A stretch of 64,000 nt of DNA from Shewanella sp. 1CM18E (lineage in GTDB: Bacteria; Pseudomonadota; Gammaproteobacteria; Enterobacterales; Shewanellaceae). This document shows positions 17,342 to 27,009 of this stretch, piece by piece. The DNA lies in assembly GCF_023161665.1 (NCBI RefSeq), contig NZ_JALNTW010000011.1:1-64000 (forward strand). Reading direction: 5' to 3'. How positions within the stretch are numbered: the stretch's first letter is position 1; each line of letters begins with the position of its first letter. A program made the position numbers and the translations under genes. A model generated the notes under the pieces. That model had not been told where the DNA came from. It searched no databases and saw only the letters and a program-made list of their open reading frames with translations.

Positions 17342-18316
17342 TTATGCTTTTTGTTTGGTGTCGATTAACACTGCTAGCAAAATCACGCTCGCTTTAGCAA
17401 TCATCTGGTAATACGACGACACATCCAGCAGGTTTAACGCGTTATTCAAAAAGCCAATAATCAGAGCGCCAATTAAGGTGCCGACAATCCGGCCTTTACC
17501 GCCCATCAAACTGGTGCCGCCAAGCACTACCGCCGCAATGGCGTCTAGCTCGTAGCCCATACCCGCTGTTGGCTGCGCCGATGACAAACGCGCAGTAACG
17601 ATAATGCCAGCTAGCGCTGCCATTGAGCCACAAATGGCATAAGCAGCAATCTTCACTTTGTCTACTGCAATACCCGATAAACGCGCCGCTGATTCATTAC
17701 CACCGACCGCGTAAATGTAACGGCCAAAACGAGTGTGATTAAGCAGATACCAAGCGCCAATAAACACCATTGCCATTAACCATACTGGCACAGGAATCCC
17801 CAGCACATAGCCTGTACCTAGCCAAGTAAAGCTGTCTGCGGTGTCACTAAAACCGGTTGCTACCGGGCGGCCGTCGGTATACACCATCGTCACGCCGCGC
17901 AGCAGTGTCATGGTCACTAACGTGGCAATAAATGCCTGCACCTTGCCTTTGGCCACGATAATACCGCTGATCGAGCCAAGCGCAGCACCAGCAATTAACG
18001 CTACCGGCAAAGCCACCACAACCGGCACATCCATACCGATTAAAGTCGCTACAATTGCGCCGCTTAACGCTAAAACAGAACCAACGCTTAAGTCGATGCC
18101 CGCGGTTAAAATGACAATCGTCATACCCACGGCGATAATGGCGTTGATGGATGTCTGACGCAAAATATTAAGTAAGTTATCGACCGTTAAAAAGTTTGGG
18201 CTCAGCAAAGACACCACAAAAATAAGGCTAAACAAGGCGATGAGAGACTTGTTCTCAATCAACCACGCTTTATTGATGCGCTTATAAAATGGCTGCGCTG
18301 TAATTGACTGGCTCAT
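17342..18316 (-). CDS. rbsC: Ribose ABC transporter permease
   Basis: The 324-aa inner-membrane permease has about eight or more hydrophobic segments. The blocks [20 protein letters not shown] and [16 protein letters not shown] ([20 protein letters not shown]) are the RbsC/BPD_transp_2 signatures. Its ATG overlaps the rbsA stop by 4 nt (ATGA), which points to translational coupling. It forms the channel for ribose. Confidence 0.95.
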   Translation of the reverse strand: MSQSITAQPFYKRINKAWLIENKSLIALFSLIFVVSLLSPNFLTVDNLLNILRQTSINAIIAVGMTIVILTAGIDLSVGSVLALSGAIVATLIGMDVPVVVALPVALIAGAALGSISGIIVAKGKVQAFIATLVTMTLLRGVTMVYTDGRPVATGFSDTADSFTWLGTGYVLGIPVPVWLMAMVFIGAWYLLNHTRFGRYIYAVGGNESAARLSGIAVDKVKIAAYAICGSMAALAGIIVTARLSSAQPTAGMGYELDAIAAVVLGGTSLMGGKGRIVGTLIGALIIGFLNNALNLLDVSSYYQMIAKASVILLAVLIDTKQKA

Positions 18317-19818
18317 GCAATATCCTTGTGTAATGTTTTACCAACGGCGCAGGCAAGAATGGTTTCTTGATCTGCCTCTAGCGCATCAAACTCGCCACTG
18401 ATTTGGCCTTGATGCATAACTAAAATACGGTCTGACATGCCAAGCAATTCAGGCATATCTGATGACACCAAAATAATGCTCATACCTTGAGCTTTAAAAC
18501 GGTTGATTAGGTCGTAAATCTCTTTCTTTGCGCCCACATCGACACCGCGAGTCGGCTCATCAAGAATAAGTACTTGTGGCAAGGTCATTAACCCTTTGGC
18601 AATGGCCACCTTTTGCTGGTTACCACCAGACAAGTTACCAATGCGCGCATCACGGCTCGGGGTTTTGATATTGAAAGCTTCGATGAACTTTTCAACTTCG
18701 CTTACTTCATCGTTATGGCGCAGTTGCACACCGCGACTTAACTTAGCAAGCGCGCTAATAGACATGTTTTCTTTAACTGACAGCTCCAGCAATAAACCAT
18801 CGCCTTTGCGATCTTCAGAGATATAAGCAATACCTGCTGCGAGTGCTTGCTGAGGATTATTAAGATTGACGCTTTGACCATTTAGCTCAACTTGCCCTTG
18901 AGCTTTTGCTGCTGCGCCAAAGATAATTTTCATCAGCTCGGTACGCCCTGCGCCCATAAGCCCAGAGAAGCCTAAAATCTCACCTTGATTGAGGTTAAAG
19001 CTAACGTCATCAACCCCCGGACCCGATAGGTTATTCACCGCCAAGCGGCAACCTTTGTGGGTAATGGCTATACGCGGGTATTGGTCTGCCAGTTTACGGC
19101 CAACCATGCGCTCAATCAGCTGATCTTCATCAATCTCGCTGACCATGCACTCGTCAACAAAGCTGCCGTCACGCAATACTGTAACCGCATCACAAATGGT
19201 AAAGATCTCTTGCATGCGATGAGAGATATAAACAATGCCGCAGCCTTGATCGCGCAGCTCATTGATAACACTAAACAGTGACTGAGTTTCAACATCCGTT
19301 AACGCGTCTGTTGGCTCATCCATAATGATAACTTTTGAGTCAAACGAGATAGCCTTGGCGATTTCTACCATTTGCTGCTCGCCTAAACTCAAACTGCCAA
19401 CCAAAGTTGTAGGCGCGTGGGAAATTTTAAGACGGTTAAGCAGTGCCGCCGCCTTTGCATTCATTTCATCCCATAAAATGCGCCCAAAGCGTGAGGTCAT
19501 TTCACGACCTAAAAAGATATTCTCTGCGATGGTCAGCTCAGGCAGTAAGTTAAGCTCCTGATGAATAATACTAATACCAGCAGCTTGCGAATCACGAGGG
19601 CCGTTAAAGCTGCGCGTTTCACCTTGGTAAACAATCCGTCCTGCATCTAATGAGTAAATACCGGTAAGCACCTTCATTAAGGTTGACTTACCTGCACCGT
19701 TTTCTCCCATGAGTGCCATTACTTGGCCGGGATAAACATTCAGGCTAGCTTTATCTAGGGCTTTAACCCCGGGGAAAGCTTTTTCAATGGCTTGTAACTG
19801 CAAAATAGCTTCGGTCAT
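18313..19818 (-). CDS. rbsA: Ribose ABC transporter ATP-binding protein
   Basis: The 501-aa protein has two fused ATPase domains, as in all sugar importers of this class. The N-terminal half has Walker [10 protein letters not shown] (about 38-46), signature LSLGEQQM and Walker B VIIMDEP. The C-terminal half has a degenerate P-loop ([11 protein letters not shown]), signature LSGGNQQKV and Walker B VLILDEP. It powers ribose import with RbsC and RbsB. The 17-bp gap to rbsD implies one transcript. Confidence 0.96.
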   Translation of the reverse strand: MTEAILQLQAIEKAFPGVKALDKASLNVYPGQVMALMGENGAGKSTLMKVLTGIYSLDAGRIVYQGETRSFNGPRDSQAAGISIIHQELNLLPELTIAENIFLGREMTSRFGRILWDEMNAKAAALLNRLKISHAPTTLVGSLSLGEQQMVEIAKAISFDSKVIIMDEPTDALTDVETQSLFSVINELRDQGCGIVYISHRMQEIFTICDAVTVLRDGSFVDECMVSEIDEDQLIERMVGRKLADQYPRIAITHKGCRLAVNNLSGPGVDDVSFNLNQGEILGFSGLMGAGRTELMKIIFGAAAKAQGQVELNGQSVNLNNPQQALAAGIAYISEDRKGDGLLLELSVKENMSISALAKLSRGVQLRHNDEVSEVEKFIEAFNIKTPSRDARIGNLSGGNQQKVAIAKGLMTLPQVLILDEPTRGVDVGAKKEIYDLINRFKAQGMSIILVSSDMPELLGMSDRILVMHQGQISGEFDALEADQETILACAVGKTLHKDIA

Positions 19819-19835
19819 AACAGACTCCGCGACGC

Positions 19836-20255
19836 TTAAAATACAACACCGGTTTTAAAAATAACGTTGGCGTAAGGCGTACATTCGCCTGTGCGGATCA
19901 CCGCGCGGCTGTTATGAGTACGCTGTTTAAACGCTTCATGAGAGATGTACTCAATACTGAATGTGCGACCGGTTGCTTGCTGCTCGGCATCAATTTCTGC
20001 CAGCAATGCTTGATGGCATTCAGGGCTCACCTTAGCGAACTCCTCTGCCACTATAACGCCTTCAATTTGCGACGATGCTAGCCACACTTTCACTGTTGCA
20101 ATAAAGCTAGGTACGCCATGAGTCAGGGCTAAATCAATACGCTTAACCTCTGCAGGGATCGGTAAACCAGCGTCACAAATAGTAACTTCATCGGTATGAC
20201 CCAACGTTGCCGCAAGGTAGTTCATATCAGCATTGATTAAAGCGTGCTTATTCAT
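19836..20255 (-). CDS. rbsD: D-ribose pyranase
   Basis: The 139-aa protein matches RbsD, which converts beta-pyranose ribose to the furanose form used by ribokinase. The start [20 protein letters not shown] includes the conserved catalytic histidine region ([19 protein letters not shown]). [19 protein letters not shown] is the conserved end. It is the first gene of the operon, just downstream of twin RbsR-type operators. Confidence 0.95.
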   Translation of the reverse strand: MNKHALINADMNYLAATLGHTDEVTICDAGLPIPAEVKRIDLALTHGVPSFIATVKVWLASSQIEGVIVAEEFAKVSPECHQALLAEIDAEQQATGRTFSIEYISHEAFKQRTHNSRAVIRTGECTPYANVIFKTGVVF

Positions 20256-20353
20256 CTAAAGACCCAAAGTATTGACGTCATGCCCTGTAACTTGCCCATT
20301 AACAGAAAACCTTGAGCTAAAACATTACAGAGCTAAAATTTATAGAACGAGCT

Positions 20354-20402
20354 ATCGAAACGTTTCGATAACACGAGGCAAGACTAATCGAAACGTTTCG
20401 AT
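20354..20402 (-). promoter_or_regulatory. Twin RbsR operators upstream of rbsD
   Basis: Two identical perfect palindromes ATCGAAACGTTTCGAT lie at 20354-20369 and 20387-20402, with starts 33 bp apart (about three helical turns). The core CGAAACGTTTCG is the known RbsR/LacI-family operator. They lie 99-147 bp upstream of rbsD. Binding to the same face of the helix is likely. Confidence 0.88.
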
Positions 20403-20542
20403 CATGCATGATGATCAGTATTTAATTGTGATCTAACTAACAAAAACAGTTGCGGATGCTGGGGAAGAAAAGAATTTTTGAAAAGAAGTACCTAGTTCCT
20501 AGAGCGCTTCGCTGCAAGAACGAGCTACGCCCTGCTAGGAAC

Positions 20543-20586
20543 AGCAAAAGCCAAAGCAGCACCTTTGCTGCTTATTCACTTTTGCT
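20543..20586 (-). terminator. Nested hairpin downstream of sir locus 1
   Basis: Outer arms AGCAAAAG/CTTTTGCT (20543-20550, 20579-20586) enclose an inner stem AAGCAGC/GCTGCTT (20554-20560, 20567-20573). It lies about 60 bp after the stop of the ToxR-like gene. It is a candidate terminator for sir locus 1, though its U-tract is interrupted. Confidence 0.45.
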
Positions 20587-20649
20587 TTAACCGAGTTTGA
20601 CGGCATAAATGCCGACCTATAATGACATGTTAGCTTTAGCCTGCACTTA

Positions 20650-21933
20650 TTAAAGCTTAACCTTATCGTACTCATACCAAGCCACTAGATTACCTAAGAT
20701 AGGTACAATCCAAACTGCAGTATCAGCATCTTTGTATATGCGATAAAAGTACAGGTCGCTATCAATAATTTCATGTTTACGAATCTCGCGATAAAAGTGC
20801 ATCGCCGACGAGCTCACTTGCTCAGGCTTCATTAGCTCTTTTTGCAACACTTTAACGTGGAATACATCCACATCAAGATCATCTATCTTTTCCTGATACT
20901 GGGTAAAGTCACCCTTGATCTTGTATTTGATTGGCGTGGTTTCACACTCTTCATCGGTCACACACGCAGCAGAGTAAAACTTACCAGTGTTCTCACCATC
21001 ATAAATTAACGACAAACTGATATCAGAGCGCACCAGCATATTGTCTTTAACCGGATAATAAACATCGGCATGGTAATGATGCTCGATAAAGCCACTGGTA
21101 CCCGGCTCATCATGAGGAATGATCACCCGGTTATAACGAATGCGTTGTTCCATTCTGCGGGTTAAATCGGTGAAGGTTTGCATATTCAAACCCGCAGGCG
21201 TTAAATCAATGGCTGTGATATTGATTAAGCCATTCCCGGAACATTTTTGTTTATCCGCTTCAGGACAAACCGCCATCGAGTAATAGTTACCGTCTGTCAC
21301 CGCAAAACCATTAAACTTATTCAAATTAGCTAAATGGTTAGATTCTGGCGCTAAATGCTTTTGCCACATAGAGGCATGCAAATGGCTAACATCATCTTTA
21401 TGGATCAGTTGAATATCTTGTTTGGTACCACCAATGTTAATCGGAATGTGTTTATTGGCATCCCAGCTATTTTTCGCTTTGACTACGCCGTGGTAGTCGC
21501 TGAAATACCAAAAAGATAAACCGATTAAGGTCGCAATAATAATGCCGCTAAGTTTGACCAGTAACGACACATCCACCAGCGCGGCACGTACCGATTCGGC
21601 ATCGTTAACCGCAAGCATTTTAATGTGGGAGCGAGTAGAAACGTTAAGCTGATAACCGCGACCGGCTATGGTGCGCAACATGACTTCTGGGTAGGGTTCG
21701 AGCTTCTTTCTTAGCGTACTAACACATTGAGTTAGTGATGTAGCCGCAACGACGCGATCGGGCCAACCTGCCGCCAGCAGATCTTCTTTAGAGCAAACCG
21801 CACTGAGCGCCAAAATCAGTTGATGTAAAACCGCAGACTCAGAGACTGTCAGTGTGATGGTTTTATTATTGGCATGATCGACTAATTGCTTAGCCTCTTC
21901 ATCTAACTCCAAATAAGGAGTAACTTTCAGCAC
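20650..21933 (-). CDS. ToxR/CadC-like membrane-bound regulator, sir locus 1
   Basis: The 427-aa protein has an OmpR-type winged-helix DNA-binding domain (about 1-98, with LLAAGWPDRVVAATSLTQCV and LRTIAGRGYQL), one membrane segment (about 124-145) and a ~280-residue periplasmic domain. The periplasmic part has cysteine pairs (CPEADKQKC; CVTDEEC) conserved in the paralogue at 40869. It is a one-component sensor that binds DNA from the membrane. It sits last in the sir gene order after a 271-bp gap, so it may have its own promoter. Control of the sir genes is inferred. Confidence 0.82.
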   Translation of the reverse strand: MLKVTPYLELDEEAKQLVDHANNKTITLTVSESAVLHQLILALSAVCSKEDLLAAGWPDRVVAATSLTQCVSTLRKKLEPYPEVMLRTIAGRGYQLNVSTRSHIKMLAVNDAESVRAALVDVSLLVKLSGIIIATLIGLSFWYFSDYHGVVKAKNSWDANKHIPINIGGTKQDIQLIHKDDVSHLHASMWQKHLAPESNHLANLNKFNGFAVTDGNYYSMAVCPEADKQKCSGNGLINITAIDLTPAGLNMQTFTDLTRRMEQRIRYNRVIIPHDEPGTSGFIEHHYHADVYYPVKDNMLVRSDISLSLIYDGENTGKFYSAACVTDEECETTPIKYKIKGDFTQYQEKIDDLDVDVFHVKVLQKELMKPEQVSSSAMHFYREIRKHEIIDSDLYFYRIYKDADTAVWIVPILGNLVAWYEYDKVKL

Positions 21934-22204
21934 CTTTAGCTCCCTCTAAATTATCTTCAAATCGATGATTAACAAAACTTAACCTCAGTTTACTAAAATA
22001 ATTTATTAAAAACGTGATTTTGTCCTGAAATCAAATCAGCCATTTAAAATCTGTACGTTAGTGCTCACATATCTTACATTTTTATAGTTTAAAAAAGCTC
22101 AAATCAAACTTAAAACTGTAAAAAGAACATATAAAATAGCTTTTAAATCAACAACCAAACGCTAAACAGCTAACTCAATTAATCCAAAAATAATCGGGTA
22201 TTAA

Positions 22205-23032
22205 TTATAAGGTTCTGCGTTTAAATATCTGACTAGCAATAAACACTAAAACGCTAATCCACAACAACATGACTGCATAAAGTGCCAGCTTGCCCCACGC
22301 TACTGCAGAGAACATAGCTAAACTGCCCTTAGTTGATTCCATACCTATTAAATTAATCGCGCGGTAGAGATCCGTCGGATTTAGCGCAATTAAGACATTG
22401 ATAATATATTGATTAAAAAAGGCCAAGTCTGCAACTAATATCGTTAGCAATATCAAGTCGTAAATAAGCACAAACACAAACCAAACAAACAAAATACTGG
22501 CAACAGCCTTGGCTTTTTCAGTCGACTTTAAACTAACGATATAACCCAATAAAATGAAAGCAATGGCCAACATAATGCTACTCAGAATGAATTGACCAAA
22601 CTGGCTCAATAGCACCTGTGGCTCATATTGCCCACCAACTGCCAATAACAAAATTGCGGTTAAGCCAAATGCAAAACCAATGGTGACGATCATGATTAGG
22701 CTATGGCCCAATAACTTCCCCATTAAAATCTGCCAGCGGCTAATAGGGTAAGACAGCAACAGCAACAAAGTGCCGGACTCATCCTCACCAACAAACGCGT
22801 CATAACTCACCAGCATGGCAGCGAGCGGAATAATAAACACCGAGATAGTTGATAGGCTTGAGATCAATGCGTCCAGTGTCGGTAACGATAAGCTGCCCGC
22901 CACAGCACTGCCCGCAAAGGTGACACTCAAAGACAAGATTAGGAAGATTAACGAAATAAATAACACCCAGCGGTTACGCAGGCTATCTTGGATCTCTTTT
23001 TTCGCAATCACACACACAGGAGATATCCGCAT
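22205..23032 (-). CDS. NosY-like ABC transporter permease, sir locus 1
   Basis: The 275-aa integral membrane protein has about six hydrophobic segments and an ABC-2-type signature (CVIAKKEIQDSLRNRWVLF at the start; VSYDAFVGEDESGTLLLLLSYPISR, about 84-108). That GEDESGTLLLLLSYP block is typical of NosY. With the ATPase 4 bp upstream and NosD it forms a Nos-type transport and maturation unit. In N2O reducers this unit supports copper-centre assembly; here copper or sulfur supply for SirA is inferred. Confidence 0.85.
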   Translation of the reverse strand: MRISPVCVIAKKEIQDSLRNRWVLFISLIFLILSLSVTFAGSAVAGSLSLPTLDALISSLSTISVFIIPLAAMLVSYDAFVGEDESGTLLLLLSYPISRWQILMGKLLGHSLIMIVTIGFAFGLTAILLLAVGGQYEPQVLLSQFGQFILSSIMLAIAFILLGYIVSLKSTEKAKAVASILFVWFVFVLIYDLILLTILVADLAFFNQYIINVLIALNPTDLYRAINLIGMESTKGSLAMFSAVAWGKLALYAVMLLWISVLVFIASQIFKRRTL

Positions 23033-23036
23033 AGCC

Positions 23037-23945
23037 TTAACTTACCTCATCAAGTTGAGCGCATTGGCCCATGTAAAAATGATAGATCTCAGCTAAAGCA
23101 GGCTCTTTAAGACTAAAATCAAATACCTGACACTCGCCAGTTAATAACTTAACCACCTCAGACTTAGACTGCTTATCTACCAATAAACCATCGCCCTGCA
23201 GTAACGCAGCTAACTGAGGCTCCAGTGCAATCGCCTCTGTTAATTGCGGCGAGGTTAAGCGAGTTTTTAAGCCGCTCGCAAGACGTAAGTCCGCCAACGT
23301 GCCCGATGCCAGCGCTTGGCCTTTAGCTAAAATCAACGCAATGTCGATGTTGTTTTCAATCAATGAAAGCTCATGGGTACACACAATAACGCCACAGCCT
23401 TGCTGTTTAAGCTCATCAATCTTGCTATACATAAATTGCGAAGCCACTGGGTCTAAGCCCACAGTTGGCTCGTCGAGCAGCAATAGCTCAGGGCGGCACA
23501 ATATCGCTTGGGCAAAACCCAGGCGTTGCTTCATACCTTTAGAGTAAGTTTTTAAGGCTCGGTCTTGGGCGTACTCTAAACCAAACTCTTCCAAGAGCTG
23601 TGCAACTCGAACCTTGCCAATCCCCTTAAGGGCTGCAAAATAATTTAAAATCTCTTTGCCGGTTAACTTGTCGTAAAAACTGACGTTTTCAGGCAAATAG
23701 CCAATTTTAAGTTCGGCGCGATTTTTTACTGCTGTGAGCTGTTTACCCAGCACACTCACATTACCGCTACTTGGGTTAATCAGGCCTAACAGAATTTTAA
23801 TCAGCGTAGATTTACCTGCACCATTATGGCCTAGCAATGCCATAGTTTGGCCACGCATAACATCAAAACTAACATCTTTTAAAGCGACGAAATCAGCGAA
23901 CTGATGATGTATATGGCTGGCAGAAACAGCTAAACAAGAATTCAT
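23037..23945 (-). CDS. NosF-like ABC transporter ATP-binding protein, sir locus 1
   Basis: The 302-aa ATPase has Walker A GHNGAGKST (39-47), signature YSKGMKQRL (about 138-146) and Walker B LLLLDEPTVGLDP (about 156-168). The C-terminal ~80 residues resemble the regulatory part of NosF-type proteins. It overlaps none of its neighbours but is 4 bp from the permease gene. It energises the NosY-like permease. Confidence 0.88.
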   Translation of the reverse strand: MNSCLAVSASHIHHQFADFVALKDVSFDVMRGQTMALLGHNGAGKSTLIKILLGLINPSSGNVSVLGKQLTAVKNRAELKIGYLPENVSFYDKLTGKEILNYFAALKGIGKVRVAQLLEEFGLEYAQDRALKTYSKGMKQRLGFAQAILCRPELLLLDEPTVGLDPVASQFMYSKIDELKQQGCGVIVCTHELSLIENNIDIALILAKGQALASGTLADLRLASGLKTRLTSPQLTEAIALEPQLAALLQGDGLLVDKQSKSEVVKLLTGECQVFDFSLKEPALAEIYHFYMGQCAQLDEVS

Positions 23946-24011
23946 TTACTCTCCAAACTGATTACTTTTGTAAGCAATCGCTACACTGTGCACCGCAAAA
24001 TAATCGGCGTT

Positions 24012-24043
24012 GATTAATCAAGAAAAAGATTAATCAAGAAAAG
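24012..24043. repeat. 16-bp tandem duplication across nosD stop
   Basis: GATTAATCAAGAAAAA is followed directly by GATTAATCAAGAAAAG. The TGA stop of nosD (forward 24030-24032) lies in the second copy, so the duplication either set or extended the C-terminus. Confidence 0.75.
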
Positions 24044-25349
24044 CCGGGTTGCTATTAAGTAATGGATAACTGTCGATAATGCCGCTAGCAGCGCTTATTT
24101 CAAATTGGCGCTGGACCCAACGTAATACCACCACAATAGGGCTATCCATTAAGAAATTCGCTTCAGGATAAAGCCAAAATAACTTATCGATATTGTCATT
24201 CGGTTGGTATGCACTGTTACCTACCCCGTCGGCGTTATGATCCCAGCCTAAATAACCGCTCCAGTAGTTACCACGGCCGTTATGACTCCATTCTAAAAGG
24301 GCATCGCCGACGTACTTAACCTGGGAGAAATTGTCGATAAACTGGTTTTGATAAACTTGATTGCCCTCGCCACCCATCGCCATATAAAAGCCGATGTCAC
24401 AATAGGCAAAGTGATTGTTAATAATAGTATTATTTCGAGCGCCATACACAAAGAGCCCTTTGCCTTCTTGGCCCTGGACTTGGTTTTCACTGCGGTTAAC
24501 AATATGCTCGACGCGATTAGACTCTACAATTGAGTCTTCGGTCATGTTGAGCAAAATACCGAAATCTATGGCGTCCCACACTTGATTACGATGCAGGTAA
24601 ACCCGCTTGGCATTCATCACAGCGTAACCGCCATCAACTTGATAACTCTGGTTATTAAACCCTTCGTCATCAGAGGTGTACATATAATGGATACCGTACT
24701 GCTGATCGAATAAACGATTGCCGTACACGCGGCTGTGGCTGCTTGATTCGAGGTAAACGCCGTCGCGTACTTGAGAAATGGTATTGCCGTATATTTCAGA
24801 GCCTTTAACGCGCATTAGATGAATGCCGTCGCCGCGATCTAAGGTGTATAAGCTGTTATTGCCTATAATCACGTTGTCATGGATAGTAATGTTTTGCAGC
24901 TCGTCAGCACGAATACCAAAGCCGTCACCGCGAAAGTGGTTGTTATGAATAACAACGCCATCATTACCCGGCTCAACCAATACTCCCGCATCACGCTCGT
25001 AATGATCGTTGCCCCAATTTTCAATTTTAAGCCCGGCAATTTCGACATTGGCGGCAAATACCTGAATGGCACTGCCTACGCCATTGGCATCAATAATACT
25101 GTCGCCGCGACTGGAAAGAATAATAGATTGGTGGATTTGCAGCGGACCTTGATAGCGCCCAGCAGCCAAAGCGATTCGGTCGCCCGCTTTAGCTTTAGTT
25201 AAGGCCTGAGTCAGTTCTTCAGTATTTTCAACGTCTATGATCTCGGCTTGGCACATCGTGCCAAAACCAAGCGACAGAGTCAGCAATGCCAAGCGCAATA
25301 AGCTAACTCTGCTCGCGGGTTGGAAACTAGATAAGGTTAATTTACTCAT
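24030..25349 (-). CDS. nosD: NosD-like periplasmic beta-helix protein, sir locus 1
   Basis: I choose the ATG at 25349 (439 aa, the same length as the paralogue) rather than the GTG seven codons upstream. A signal peptide ending near CQA precedes repeated parallel beta-helix (CASH/PbH1) turns such as GDGFGIRADELQNITIHDNV. The conserved LDKLFWLYPEA block lies near the C-terminus. NosD acts with NosFY in periplasmic copper-enzyme maturation. No nosZ is present, so its client here is most likely SirA. Confidence 0.88.
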   Translation of the reverse strand: MSKLTLSSFQPASRVSLLRLALLTLSLGFGTMCQAEIIDVENTEELTQALTKAKAGDRIALAAGRYQGPLQIHQSIILSSRGDSIIDANGVGSAIQVFAANVEIAGLKIENWGNDHYERDAGVLVEPGNDGVVIHNNHFRGDGFGIRADELQNITIHDNVIIGNNSLYTLDRGDGIHLMRVKGSEIYGNTISQVRDGVYLESSSHSRVYGNRLFDQQYGIHYMYTSDDEGFNNQSYQVDGGYAVMNAKRVYLHRNQVWDAIDFGILLNMTEDSIVESNRVEHIVNRSENQVQGQEGKGLFVYGARNNTIINNHFAYCDIGFYMAMGGEGNQVYQNQFIDNFSQVKYVGDALLEWSHNGRGNYWSGYLGWDHNADGVGNSAYQPNDNIDKLFWLYPEANFLMDSPIVVVLRWVQRQFEISAASGIIDSYPLLNSNPAFLD

Positions 25350-25371
25350 CTGCTTTGATACGCTCCACACC

Positions 25372-25389
25372 TCACTTTATATAAAGTGA
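25372..25389 (-). promoter_or_regulatory. Palindrome between nosL and nosD, locus 1
   Basis: TCACTTTATATAAAGTGA is a perfect 18-bp palindrome just after the nosL gene end. Locus 2 has a different hairpin at the same junction (45564-45585), so position rather than sequence is conserved. Confidence 0.5.
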
Positions 25390-25396
25390 AACGCCA

Positions 25397-25885
25397 CTAC
25401 TCTCCAGCAAGTAGTTCAATAGTAATTTGATCATAAGTCAGTACTGCACCGCCAAACTCGGTAGCAAACTGGGTTGCGCCATCTTGAGTTGCAAACGAAG
25501 CGACAGCTGGGCCCATAACTGCTTTTTTACTGGTGCCATAAACATACCAAGCCGAGGCTGCATCAATAAAGCTCTTATCATCAGGATGTTCCCAATCTGT
25601 AACCGACATATCATGCACCTTTAAATGCGTGATCTGACGCTTATTCTCAGGTTGCAGCGCAAAATTAAACATATCTCGCGTAGAGCAGAACTTTGGCACT
25701 ATGGTTTCACCCTTCAAGCCTAACTGGCCTTTGGGTCCCGGGTATTTAGTGATCATCATGCCGCATAAATGACAGCGGTCGTGGTCGTGAATAGGTTGCG
25801 CTTCGGTCGATTGCGACGCTGCATCACCTTGGCTACAAGCATACATAAGCGGAATAAATAACAAGGTGAGTAGTAATTTTTTCAT
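25397..25885 (-). CDS. nosL: NosL-like copper-binding lipoprotein, sir locus 1
   Basis: The 162-aa lipoprotein (lipobox LMYAC, Cys17) carries DRCHLCGMMITKYPGPKGQ (about 36-54), the NosL copper motif, plus a second conserved part (KFCSTRDMFNF; YVYGTSKKAVMGP). NosL proteins bind Cu(I) and deliver it to NosZ. MccA-type sulfite reductases contain copper next to the active-site haem, so this lipoprotein probably metallates SirA in the periplasm. It is separated from sirD by 174 bp with two hairpins. Confidence 0.9.
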   Translation of the reverse strand: MKKLLLTLLFIPLMYACSQGDAASQSTEAQPIHDHDRCHLCGMMITKYPGPKGQLGLKGETIVPKFCSTRDMFNFALQPENKRQITHLKVHDMSVTDWEHPDDKSFIDAASAWYVYGTSKKAVMGPAVASFATQDGATQFATEFGGAVLTYDQITIELLAGE

Positions 25886-25924
25886 AGCGAACCCAACTGG
25901 AAAGAATACGAATTTAAAGAGGCA

Positions 25925-25960
25925 CTCACTGCCTTGCCAGCTAGTGTGGCAAGGCGTGAG
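25925..25960 (-). promoter_or_regulatory. Second hairpin upstream of nosL, locus 1
   Basis: CTCACTGCCTTGCCA (25925-25939) pairs with TGGCAAGGCGTGAG (25947-25960) with one bulged base and a 7-nt loop. No U-tract follows. Locus 2 has no equivalent at this exact spot. Confidence 0.55.
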
Positions 25961-25985
25961 CTTAGTTGCTTAGCCGTCAGTTCAA

Positions 25986-26023
25986 CTCCTAATACTGGCC
26001 TTGCAGGGACGGGGTATTAGGAG
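25986..26023 (-). promoter_or_regulatory. Stem-loop with conserved loop between sirD and nosL, locus 1
   Basis: A perfect 10-bp stem CTCCTAATAC/GTATTAGGAG encloses an 18-nt loop that contains CCTTGCAGGGACGG on the forward strand. The hairpin at 46168-46213 in locus 2 has an unrelated stem sequence but almost the same loop core CCTTGCAGGGCGG. This pattern suggests a selected RNA structure. Confidence 0.7.
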
Positions 26024-26059
26024 CGAATATCTTGCTAGCTTTGCGATATAACCTGCTGG

Positions 26060-27007
26060 TTAAACTGCAAAGATTTGGCCTGCGTAAAGGATAAACATAC
26101 GTAAGCACATCATGCCTGCCACGGCACAAACACCTGATAGGTAGAAGGCTTTAGCGCTGTGGCTAAAGGTTTTACCTGTGGCAAAGTTAAGCAGTAATGG
26201 ACCACCAAAACCGATACCCACAACACCAAACCAGAACACCGCAGCCCACTCACCAGTATGGAAAGCTTCGAATGCACCTTGTGCACCAGCGTTGCCTGTC
26301 ATTAGCGAAGTCACAATCATGAAAATAAATAGCATTTCAGCAATCATAATTGGCCACTCAGCGCCATGAAGGATCTTCATATCTTGGCTATGTAGGTCTT
26401 CTTTAAACATCGATACTGCAACCATTTTGGCTGCTGCAGCACCTGCTGAAATACCAGAAGCAATAAATAGCGCCGGTAATACAGAGGTATTGATGATAGG
26501 AAAACGTACCAAAGCAGAGATAAGGAAACCGGTATAAGCACACACAGCTAAAGCCAGTACTAATACGGTTACTTCACATGGACGACGGATACCTTGTAGC
26601 TTTTCAACTACTGGCACTAATACTTTCAGTGCTGGGATCTCGCGGATCTCTTCTTCGAATGCGAATAGGCAGATTAACGCTACTAACGGGATATAAACCG
26701 ATAGCGCGATAACACCAATCGACATCACTGAATTTAGGTTGTAGTAAACCAAAATTCGCCAGAAGAATAGCGGGTTAGTTAAGTCTAAAACCAGACACAA
26801 CATACCTAAGCTAATCGTCACAAATGAGATTAATGCTGCAGCTTTATAAAATGGCGTGTTGGTTGTCTGCTTCTTGTAGAATCGCAAGAATAACGCAGTG
26901 GCTAGCGCACCACCGGAAATACCCGCAAAGAACAAGTACACAGCAATCGGCCAAGGCCAAGCAAGTCCCTCAGACAGACCCATTGTAAATTCAATATTGC
27001 CGTCCAT
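26060..27007 (-). CDS. sirD: NrfD/PsrC-type menaquinol oxidase subunit SirD, locus 1
   Basis: The 315-aa inner-membrane protein has about eight or nine hydrophobic segments. GLSEGLAWPWPIAVYLFFAG (about 9-28) and the repeated LDLTNPLFFWRILVYYNLNS are typical of the NrfD/PsrC family. It takes electrons from menaquinol and passes them to the iron-sulfur protein SirC, whose gene ends 2 bp upstream. The paralogue at 46440 is the same length. S. oneidensis sulfite reduction needs menaquinone but not CymA, which fits this role. Confidence 0.9.
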   Translation of the reverse strand: MDGNIEFTMGLSEGLAWPWPIAVYLFFAGISGGALATALFLRFYKKQTTNTPFYKAAALISFVTISLGMLCLVLDLTNPLFFWRILVYYNLNSVMSIGVIALSVYIPLVALICLFAFEEEIREIPALKVLVPVVEKLQGIRRPCEVTVLVLALAVCAYTGFLISALVRFPIINTSVLPALFIASGISAGAAAAKMVAVSMFKEDLHSQDMKILHGAEWPIMIAEMLFIFMIVTSLMTGNAGAQGAFEAFHTGEWAAVFWFGVVGIGFGGPLLLNFATGKTFSHSAKAFYLSGVCAVAGMMCLRMFILYAGQIFAV

Positions 27008-27009
27008 AT

